A stretch of DNA of 64,000 nt from Anas platyrhynchos (taxonomy: Eukaryota > Chordata > Aves > Anseriformes > Anatidae): contig NC_092587.1 in NCBI RefSeq assembly GCF_047663525.1, positions 198,025,501 through 198,089,500 on the forward strand. Reading direction: 5' to 3'. A model generated the notes under the pieces. It was not told the origin of the DNA. It searched no databases and saw nothing but the letters and a program-made list of their open reading frames with translations. Position numbers and translations under genes: made by a program. Positions 55,348 to 64,000 of the stretch are shown here, one piece after another; positions within the stretch are counted from its first letter, which is position 1; each line of letters opens with the position of its first letter.

Positions 55348-58300
55348 CTACTCTCGCTGTCCTGCGATGCAGCTGCAGCGGAAAGCCCTGCGCAGCGCGC
55401 GAAGTGCCCTCCTGATGCGGGAGGGCCGTGGCTGGCGCGCCGGGGCTTGTGCGAGGTCAAGGGTGCCTGTGGGGGACACAGAGGTGTAGGTTAGGGCCTG
55501 AGTGGGTGCTGGGTGAGCCTGTCCCCCCCTCCAAGGCCTTTCCCCGGGGAGGGGTGGCCCAGGACCAGCCAGCCCCCCTGCGCGTGGTGCTGCCAACCTT
55601 GTGCTTGGTGCTGCTCGCTGCGCTGAACAGGCCCGGCCAACAGATCCTGGGACGGCGCTTGTGTCTGGGACGTTGCTGGCTCATCCGCTGGCGTATCTTT
55701 GGTGCAGGAGGAGGACTGCGCTTGGCCTCCCTGCTCGATGGCCACCTGCATGGGGAGAGGAACAGCACGGGCAGCTGAGGAAAGGGATGTCAGCCCTTGT
55801 GCCTGGGGCATGTGGAAATGCAGAGCAGCAAGCAGCTCCCGGCACGCACACCCAATGCACTGCTTCTGCCTGGGGCCGCCCTGGATGCCTGGTGCCCACC
55901 ACGTGTGCTGTGCTTACCTGGTGCCCAGGAACCAAGGGAGTGGCTGCTGCTCCTGCTTCGTCAGCTGCTGCTGGGCGGAGATCTGTGATGGCCTCCCGGA
56001 GAGGCTCTGCAGCCAAAGGAGAAGCCTCTTCTCCACCTTCTTCTTGTGGCATTGCTGCTGCAGCGAGAGGGGCTTCATTGGCCTCCCCCACAGGGCCTCT
56101 GGCCAAGGCAGAGGCCGAGGATGTACATTCTGCAGGCTCTGGTGTGGGAGGAGGCACCCTGGGCACTGTGACCCAGGGAGCACTTGCTGCCTTGCTTGGG
56201 GCTCCCGCTCCCTGGATGATGGCTACAGAGTGGAGTAGGACTGCAGCCACGATGGTGTCAACTCTTTCATCCAGCTCTTCATCAGAGACACTGCAGGCAT
56301 GTCGGGCACGTCCCTGGCTCTCCACCATCACGGCAGCGCTGTGCTCGCTGGGGCTTGGAGAGGCCGATGGTTTTGACTGTGGAGCCCCACGTGTCAGGGG
56401 AGGCGTCCTGTGTCCCTCATCTTCCAGAGCAGGGGCTGCTGGAGGACTTGCTGGCCTGCTCTGTGCCGGTGTTGTTGTGGTGAGAGGCGTGCTGTGCCTC
56501 TCTTCCCCAGGAATTTCTTCCTGGGGAGCAGCTGATGGGACAGTGTCCGTGGTTTGCAGCGAGCCAGGAGAGGCACTTGCTGGGTGTTCTGCTTCTTGTG
56601 CTGCCTCCCTTTCCACACTGCTGGCTGCGCTGCCCTCTTCCTGGGGAACGTCCTGTGCGTCTGTGAAGAGGCTGGCGAACCTGGGGTTGATCCAGGAGTT
56701 GATGATGACGATCTCCTCCTCTTCATCCCATCCCCCAGGACTGCTTTCTTTCTTGCCCCGGCCTTGGCTTGTCCCCTCGTTGCCTGTCCCCTGCCTGGGT
56801 TTGACGTGTTTCTCTCTCTGTTGTTTTTTCTTCTTACCCTGGCCTGGGCTAGCTGCTGCAGGGTCTCTGCTGGAAGCCCTTGCTCCTGCGCATACCCGGG
56901 AATCAGGCCCTGGCAGAGCAGTGGTCCGCCTCCTCTCCATGTCTGTCTGGACCCCGGCTGATCTCGTTGCTCTCCCTGTGCTCCCCGTGTGTGCCAAGTC
57001 CCCCAGTGCTCCAGCCAAGGCAGATGCTGAGGATGTAGAGTCTGCAGGCTCTGCTGTGGGAGGAGGCACGCTGGGTCCTGTGGCCGAGGGAGCACTTGGT
57101 GCCTTGCTCACGGCTCCCTGGCTCATGGCTTCAGCACGGCGTATGACTGTGGAAACGATGGTCTTGACTCGTTCATCCAGCTCGTCATCACAGGCACTGG
57201 AGGCATGTCGGGCACGTCCCTGGCTCTCAACCATCACCGCAGTGCTGTGCTCACTGGGGCTTGGAGAGGCCGATGGTTTTGACTGTGGAGCCCCACGTGT
57301 CAGGGGAGGCGTCCTGTGTCCCTCATCTTCCAGAGCAGGGGCTGCTGGAGGACTTGCTGGCCTGCTCTGTGCCGGTGTTGTTGTGGTGAGAGGCGTGCTG
57401 TGCCTCTCTTCCCCAGGAATTTCTTCCTGGGGAGCAGCTGATGGGACAGTGTCCGTGGTTTGCAGCGAGCCAGGAGAGGCGCTTGCTGGGTGTTCTGCTT
57501 CTTGTGCTGCCTCCCTTTCCACACTGCTGGCTGCGCTGCCCTCTTCCTGGGGAACGTCCTGTGCGTCTGTGAAGAGGCTGGCGAACCTGGGGTTGATCCA
57601 GGAGTTGATGATGACGACCTCCTCTTCATCGCATCCCCCAGGACTGCTCTCTTTCTTGCCCCGGCCTTGGCTTGTCCCCTCGTTGCCTGTCCCCTGCCTG
57701 GGTTTGATGTGTTTCTCTCTCTGTTGTTTTTTCTTCTTACCCTGGCCTGGGCTAGCTGTTGCAGGGTCTCTGCTGGAAGCCCTTGCTCCTGCGCATACCC
57801 GGGAATCAGGCCCTGGCAGAGAAGTCGTCCACGTCCTCTCCAGGTCTGTCTGGACCCCGGCTGAACTTGTTGCTCTCAATTTGCACCCCGTTTGTGCCAG
57901 GTCCCCAAGTGCTGCTGATCGTTGGCCGTGTTCCCAGCTTTTTTGCGTCTTCTGCAGCACTTCAGACACGCGGGAGTGTGCTGTGTCCTGCAGTGCCGTG
58001 CAAGAGTCTGCAGGGCTGTGTGGGGCAGGGTGCCAGCTCTTCTTTAAATTCTGGGGCCCAGTTGCGGGCTGAGGTGGTGTTCTGTGTCCTTTGCTCGTGG
58101 GAGGTCTGCCCACGGGAGGAAGCCTTGCCTCCCTCATGGCTCCCTGGTTCCAGGCAAGGCCATTTCTTATTGCAGTGGAGACAAAGGCCTTTATTCGGTC
58201 TTCCATTTCTTCGTCAGGGGATGCAAGGCTGCTTTTGGACGAGTGCCGACTCTTCCAGTTTTGGGCCGCTGCTGTGGTGAGAGGTGGTGTTCTGGGGCCT

Positions 58301-59449
58301 TTGGTCCTGGGAACTCTGCTTGAGGGAGAAAGCCTTGCCTTGCTGCTGGCTCCCTCGTTGCAGGCTACAGCGTTTGTTATGACGGTGGACACAAAGGACC
58401 GTATTGCATTGCCCATGTCCTCGTCAGGGGCCACAGGGCTGTGTGGGCCACGTTCCCGCCTCTCTGCCCTCACTGCTCTGTCCCTGTTGCCAGAGATGCA
58501 GGGAAGAGGTGGCAAAAGCTCTTGCTGGCTGCGGGCCTCTGTTCCCAATGACTTTGCCCTTCCTCCCCCTGAAGAAGCAGAGGCTGCTGCTTGCAGAGGG
58601 GGCAGCTTGCAAGTGGCCTTTTCAGATGATGATGTCTCTGCTTTAGGCACTTGCTTGGGTGCTGCTGCCTGAGTCGCTGCCTGCCTTGGCAAAGGCGGCA
58701 GGGCTGGCAGCTGGATTCTCTCGGCCTGCCTCACCCCACGGTGAGGCAGTGTCTTGATGTCTTGCGGCTTCTTCTCCATCTGCAAGAGAAGCGAGAAGAA
58801 AGGCCAAGTTACTTGGGCCATTTCTGCCATTCTGCTCCGTGTCCCCACTAGAAGTGCTGCTGTGAGCTGCCCTGCAGCGGCCCCCGGCACGCCCTGGCAG
58901 CTGCCCACGCAGAGCGGGGCTCAGCCTGCCAGGGTAATGCCCTGCCTGTCTCCTCCTGCGAGTGCTGCCTGCTCATCGCAGGCTGCCAGGGCTGCCAAAG
59001 ATGTTCGACCGAACCCTCCTGGGGCTCCCGACTCCGTGTGGCAGCTGCCAGTGTGACGCACGCTCTCTGGGCACGACCGCACCGGCAGCCTGTCCGCATG
59101 GAGGGACGGTGGAGGCAGCTCCTGGCTGCGCACAGCCAGGTTGAATTAGGCCACGCTGCTCTTTGTGCCTGTGGGCACAGAACTGCCAGGGCCACGTGGG
59201 CTTTGGCTGTCCTGGGGGTGGGCTCTTCATGGAGAAACCCCAGGTTTGGGAACAACTGTGTCCAGGCCGGAGGGGCTCAGGGCCAGCTGGCCGGCTCGCT
59301 CCAGCACCGTTCTCCTCATCCTGGTGCTCTCGGTGCCATCCCGTCACACTGCTGTCCCTGTCTCGCTCCCTGAGCCTCACCTGGCGCCGCTCCTGCACGC
59401 TCCGCTGCCCTTCAGCGGGCTGGGAGTCATCCTTATTCTGCTGCTCCAT
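55348..59449 (-). CDS. AKAP-like repeat protein gene, copy 3
   Basis: Exons 59449-59381, 58779-55918, 55745-55598 and 55466-55348, again 1065 codons open with the same splice sites. Within the first 302-residue unit, residues about 444-513 have switched to the version normally found in the second unit (VEREAAQ, TTTTPAQSRP, GHRTPP), a sign of gene conversion between units. Helix 3 reads ELDERVKTIVSTVIRRA. The plus-strand truncated paralogue found in copies 1 and 2 is missing here, so this is the only AKAP-like sequence in copy 3. Confidence 0.75.
56106..57861 (-). repeat. Internal coding duplication, copy 3
   Basis: Same two units; unit 1 carries a converted tract at about 57310-57519. Confidence 0.9.
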
Positions 59450-59557
59450 GCTATGCTCCAGGTCCTCTGACCAAGAACTCCAACAGGCACCCAGGGGAGC
59501 TGCTGCCTCCTGACAGAGCTGCTCTCCTGAGAGTGAGTGGGCAGCCCGGGGCTCGGG

Positions 59558-59643
59558 CTTTATAAGGGACACCGTTGCCGTGGGTACCCCTCCGTGTCAC
59601 AATGGCCTTTGGGTACGCATCACAATGCCCCGGTGGTTGCCAT
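59558..59643 (-). promoter_or_regulatory. Promoter of the AKAP-like gene, copy 3
   Basis: TATAAAG, X-box-like site and half-site are all identical to copy 1. Confidence 0.6.
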
Positions 59644-59957
59644 GGGGCCCTCAAGCCCATATTCTGGCAGACACCCCAGGGACACCGTCTCACACACCCA
59701 CAGCAGGATCTGCATTGGCAGGTGCCTCTGGCTCCTTCCAGCCAGTGCCCCCGGCTCAGCCCCAGCTCAATCTTTCTCAGGGCAGTCAGCTTAGCTCCCT
59801 AACTGCTCCCAGGTAACTGCGCGTTACCTGCTCTGCCAGGAGATGCTCTGCTCGGTCGTCCGCGTAAGCTTCCTGGCTCTTTTGCCTGACTGCCCACACA
59901 TCAGCAGAGACTGCACTCGAGCTTGGACACCCATCAGGCCACCCTGGCAGTGCAGCT

Positions 59958-59958
<1 letters not shown>

Positions 59959-60019
<61 letters not shown>
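59959..60019 (+). repeat. GAGCAG hexanucleotide repeat, copy 3 (longer)
   Basis: 18 bases (three units) longer than copies 1 and 2, which makes it a ready marker for telling copies apart. Confidence 0.9.
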
Positions 60020-60343
60020 GATTCCTCCCGTGTCCGGGCAGCCAGAGGCCTGTGGCTCTAGGCACTGTGAAGTGCTCCCAGAGAAGGCGGGCGCCAGGGA
60101 GCCGGTGGAGCTGGCAGAGAGTTGGCTTGAGGTGGGCTCTGGCAGGGCTGTGAGAGGAAAGCCCTGGGCAGCCGCAGGACGAGTTCCTGCTCCTTGCTTT
60201 AAGAGCAAGCTGTGGAGGAGCTTTCAGCAGCAGAGCCACAGCTGTGCCACGCTGCTGTTTAGCCTGCAGCTTCTCTGGCTGCTGAAGCAGGTCCTATGCT
60301 TCAGAGTTGTGCCTGAAACAGTGTTGGTAACACAACGGTGTCT

Positions 60344-60410
60344 TTGCTGGAACAGGTTGCCCAGAGAGGCTGTGGCGTCTCCATCCTTGGAGATCTTCAG
60401 AAGCACAATC
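60344..60410 (+). mobile_element. Short CR1 LINE fragment, copy 3
   Basis: Array copy of 17900-17966. Confidence 0.7.
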
Positions 60411-60433
60411 CTCGGAATTGTGCGTAAAGCTCG

Positions 60434-61161
60434 TCCTTTGGGGAGAAAGAGAAGGAATTGGAAAAACAACCCCAAAACTAGGGAAAAGGATAAAAAAGCA
60501 CAGGTTAGATATTGTCCAATTGTCTGGCCTGAAAAGCCATTAAAAGGAACTTTGCTCCTTTGGCCACAACGCAGGTCCGATGAAAATTCCCGCTTCAAGT
60601 TTACAGGTAAACAATAAGACTCCTTTTCCGCAGGAGGAATCAAGTTATGCTCCCTCTAACCCTAACATTGCAGCCGAGGCAGCAGGAGCTGCACCAGCAA
60701 GGAAGTATATGTGTAAGTGTACGTGCTTGAGACAAAGTATTGGATCTGCTTGAGACAAAGTATTGCTGTGAAGGGAGTGACTCCTCACTCTAGAGTAACA
60801 CTTGTAACAGTAACAGTAGAAGTTGTTGTACAGCAGATACAACATGAGAATCCTGTAAGGGGATGGCCTGTCCCGAATGGCAAGGGGTAGTACTGGCTCT
60901 GCGGCAATAAATGCAGGAAGGTGTTGCCCCTTGGCTGGAAGGCAGCTTGCACCCTGGGGGCAATAATTCCACATGTACCTATTACTGAAGACCCACAACG
61001 CCAAAGCCCCCTTGAGACCGCACGCAGAATTACGAGGACTCCACATAATCCTCTAGGAAACCGAACCAGGGAATTTCACTCACTGGAGAACTAGAAAATA
61101 ACACTCTGCACGCAGTCCAGGCACTACGAGAGGAGCTAAGAAGCTTCTCAGAAACAGTACT
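60434..61161 (+). other. Possible retroviral remnant, copy 3
   Basis: Array copy of 17990-18717. Confidence 0.3.
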
Positions 61162-61762
61162 TGTGTTGGGTCTGTCTGAGCTGGAGTCACCTTTTCCCTG
61201 CAGCAGCCCACACAGTGCTGTGCTCTGCACTCGTAGCTGGAGCAGCACTGATATCGCTCAAGTGTTGTGTCTGTTGCTGCGCAGTGCTGGCACGGCATCA
61301 GGACTCCTTCCAAGCCCCCAAGAGCCAGCAGGCTGGGGGTGGGCAAGTGATGGGGAGGGGGCATTGCCAGGGCAGCTGACCTAAACCAACCAAAGGGATA
61401 TTCCATAACACCTGATGTCACACTCAGCAATAAAAAGGGGGGCTCTCCTGGGGGAGGGGGCTGTTCCTCCTGAACAACCACTACGCGCTTTGAGGCCCTG
61501 CTTCCCAGGACGTGGCCGAACATCGCTCGTTGATGGGAAGCAGAGAATATTTTTTTTCCCTCTATCTGTGCTTCCGCACTGACTTATTGTTTCTCTTGTT
61601 TCTTTTTTTCCTCCCCATTCCCTTTCCCTTTAATTAAACCTTTCTCATCTCAAACCTCGAGTTCTCTGTGTTGTATTTTCTCCCCCTTCCTCTTTGAGAA
61701 GAGGGGGAGTGAGAGAGCGGTTGTGGTGGAGCTCAGCTGCCCACCTGAGTCAAACCACAACA
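61162..61762 (+). mobile_element. Class II (ERVK-type) LTR, copy 3
   Basis: Array copy of 18718-19318. Confidence 0.7.
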
Positions 61763-61921
61763 GGCCAACAGGGCTGCTGGTATTGGCTGTGTTCCCTGTT
61801 CGCTGCAAAGTGCCTGTGCACGTGGTGGGAGATTGCATCCCCAGCTTTCTCAGGCCCTGGAAGCAAATCCCCCAAAAGCGGAGCAGTGGCATCACGAGCG
61901 GAGCCCCGGAGGCAACCGCGG

Positions 61922-62181
61922 CTGTCTGAAAGGCAAGCATCAAGAATGCGGACATGTCAGAGGAGGAGCAGCAAGATGCTGTTGATTGCGCCACTCAGGC
62001 CTTGGCGAAGCACATCGAGAAGGGCATTGCTGCGCACATCGGGAAGGAATTTGACAAGAAATAGAATCCCACTTGGCACTGCATCACAGGAAGGAACTGC
62101 GGCAGCTACGTGACTCCTGAGAGCACGCACTTCACCTACTTCTAGCTCAGCCAAGTTGCTATTCTTTTTGAGTCTGATTAG
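61922..62181 (+). pseudogene. DYNLL processed retrocopy, copy 3
   Basis: Same retrocopy and breaks as 19478-19737, with a few extra substitutions around the end of the frame. Confidence 0.88.
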
Positions 62182-62439
62182 AACCACGGACTCCTAGTGA
62201 CACTTGCATCTGGTTACAGGACTTTGCTGGCTCCCATGGCTGGTTACTTCAGCCTTCCTGAGGAAACAAACCTTGATCTTCAAGGGCAATGGCAGGGATT
62301 ATGCTATAGCAGAAGGTGTTACATTGTGGAAATAAAAAGGAAAAATACCAACAAAATGTATTCATTGTTTTTTTTGTTTTGTTTGTATTTATTGTAATAA
62401 TTGTAATATTGTATAAATTGGGCCAAGCCCCAATTTAAA

Positions 62440-62799
62440 ATGTTGAAATTAAAAGATTTGGATCCATACAAGTCCATGCATCTGGATGGGATTCATCCCA
62501 GAGTGCTTGGAGAGCTGGCTGACATCATTGCGGGACCTCTCTCAATTATTTTTCTATGGTCTTGGCAATCTGGAGAGGCCCCAGTAGAGTGGCAGCTGGC
62601 AAAAGTTGTACCAATTTTCAAGAAGGGCAAAAAGAAGACCCCGGTAATTACAGGCTTGTCAGTCTCAGGTCAGTGCCTGCTAAAATTAGGGAGAAGATTA
62701 TCCTTGAAGTTATTGAAGAGCGCCTGGGGGACAGTGCAGTCATTTCTCCCAGCCAACATGGGTTCACGAGGGTTAGGACCTGTTTAACAAATTTCATTT
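62440..62799 (+). mobile_element. CR1 LINE reverse-transcriptase fragment, copy 3
   Basis: Array copy of 19996-20355. Confidence 0.88.
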
Positions 62800-62829
62800 C
62801 CTTTTTAACAATTTTGATTTCCATGGGCA

Positions 62830-63234
62830 GGCACGGCCCGCAGATGCCAGGCTACCAAGCCCAACGTGCGGCCGCCAAGCAGGCGCCAGCTGCCAGAGGC
62901 TGCAGGAAGGCTCCAGAAGCAGCGGCAGCAGCCCGCGCAGGGGCAGCCGCGAGTGCAGGAGCCGCTCCTGGGCTCTGGGCTCAGGGGCAGACGCCTGCCC
63001 CTGCAGGGGATAAGGCAAACCCAGAGCCCAAAACCAACCCCAAGGGTACTGCATCCCCAACTTTCCTAGGCCCTGGAAGCAAATCCCCTAAAAGCGGAGC
63101 AGTGGCGGCGTGAGCAGAGCCCCTGAGGCAACCGCGACTGTCTGAAAGGCAGGCATCAAGAATGCGGACATGTCAGAGAAGAAGCAGCAAGATGCTGTTG
63201 ATGGTGCCACTCAGGCCTCCCTGCCCACGCTGCT
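62830..63234 (+). repeat. Low-copy segment and partial DYNLL fragment, copy 3
   Basis: Array copy of 20386-20790. Confidence 0.75.
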
Positions 63235-63249
63235 GGATGAGCTGCCCTA

Positions 63250-63726
63250 TGTGAGAAACACTCCGTAGCCAATAACTTAGGCTCAGGCGAGGATCTCAGT
63301 GAAGTAGTAATTTATTTGCGATTGCAATGGCGGGCGCCCCACAAGCAGGAGAGCGTGCCTACTAGTTCCAAAACACAGTTTATATACCTTTTGATGACAG
63401 GACCCTCCCCTGTTTCCCCACTGAGTGAGTAATCCAGGTTCACAATCTATCTGATGCTTCACAAACAACGCATGGCCTTCGGTTGCCGGCCTGTTAAATT
63501 TCAAATTTCTTTTGACGTTTTTACTGCTTGAAGGGGTAATGTTTCTTCCCTTATCTGACTTGACTTAACACTGCAATTTTCACCTAATACTGTCCTAAGG
63601 AATCTGGTTGTCTGCATTTTACAAGGTCGCCTGCTAAGCTTTCTCATCACTGTAAGCATATCTCAGTACCACATTCCTTCCCTCTAAACAATGTAACTCT
63701 GCAAAAACAACATTTCTATTCCCACA
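63250..63726 (-). repeat. 3' LTR of the class I retrovirus
   Basis: Third array copy of the LTR described at 20806, again 477 bases with TG...CA ends. Confidence 0.85.
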
Positions 63727-64000
63727 ATTCCCCCCTTTTCTTCTTCATAAACTGTTGATTTTTGCAAAACCTTTCTCTAAGGTGTAATTTGGTAGATTTC
63801 TTCTTCTTTGCTTTCTTTGCTTTCCATCTCCTCATTATCACCTTATCTGAGTAAGGTGGTGGCTCCATGGTCATTTGTTTCAGTAGTGCGGTTTCAGTTA
63901 ACCACTGTACTAGTCCTCTTACACAGGGGATAATGCAGCAACCAATGGCTGTCAAAACTCCTACTACAACTGCAATCAAGGATGTAAATATGCCTACTTT
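63250..64000 (-). mobile_element. Class I endogenous retrovirus, 3' LTR and env end, cut by window
   Basis: The right window edge cuts the next copy of the same fossil provirus. The 3' LTR (63250-63726), the polypurine tract and the end of the envelope transmembrane region are present. Confidence 0.88.

Larger units (their letters stand above)
45622..64000. repeat. Tandem unit, copy 3 (structurally different, cut by window end)
   Basis: Offset to copy 1 is 45621 up to about 48930, then 42422, then 42425, 42426 and 42444. The first jump reflects replacement of copy 1 positions 3310-6714 by 206 bases at 48931-49136. The last jump is an 18-base longer GAGCAG tract. The copy stops at the equivalent of copy 1 position 21556. 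Confidence 0.96.

Noticed and set aside
1-64000. CRISPR arrays, bacterial operons, tRNA or rRNA genes.
   Set aside because: Nothing resembling these was seen; the repeats present are long segmental copies, LTRs, LINE pieces and simple repeats in a vertebrate context.

Overview
The window is vertebrate nuclear DNA, most likely from a bird. It carries several 3' ends and a reverse-transcriptase piece of CR1-type LINEs (the dominant avian LINE), class I, II and ERVL-like retroviral LTRs of avian type, and intron-bearing GC-rich genes. Nothing in it is bacterial. The species and chromosome cannot be fixed from the sequence.

Almost all of the 64 kb is one head-to-tail tandem array of a unit of about 22.81 kb. 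Copy 1 is 1-22810, copy 2 is 22811-45621, and copy 3 starts at 45622 and leaves the window at 64000. Both window edges fall inside the same retroviral element, so the array probably continues on both sides. Copies 1 and 2 are collinear apart from very small indels. Copy 3 lacks about 3.2 kb: 3310-6714 of copy 1 is replaced by a different 206-base stretch at 48931-49136.

Each full unit, left to right, holds: the pol part of a class I endogenous retrovirus (minus strand); unassigned sequence; two short plus-strand exons; a broken, truncated copy of an AKAP-like gene (plus strand, copies 1 and 2 only); an exon encoding a CCDC81-type HU domain; a CR1 3' end; an ERVL-like solo LTR; a truncated VDAC2 retrocopy; a two-exon gene tail with a poly(A) signal; an ORF-rich unassigned stretch; a second CR1 3' end; an apparently intact four-exon minus-strand gene; a class II-type LTR; a dynein light chain (DYNLL) retrocopy; a CR1 reverse-transcriptase fragment; a second DYNLL fragment; and the 3' LTR of the next class I retrovirus.

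The centrepiece is the intact minus-strand gene (12922-17023, 35729-39830 and 55348-59449). All three copies have a TATA box, an X-box-like site, GT-AG introns, an open 1065-codon reading frame and an AATAAA signal. The Ser/Pro/Ala-rich product carries four copies of an amphipathic helix that fits the consensus of A-kinase-anchoring (PKA RII-binding) helices. Together with an RFX-type promoter site and a CCDC81-like neighbour (CCDC81 is a centrosome/cilium protein), this suggests a sperm-flagellum or cilium scaffold amplified in tandem. That function is inference; the gene structure and the repeats are seen directly.
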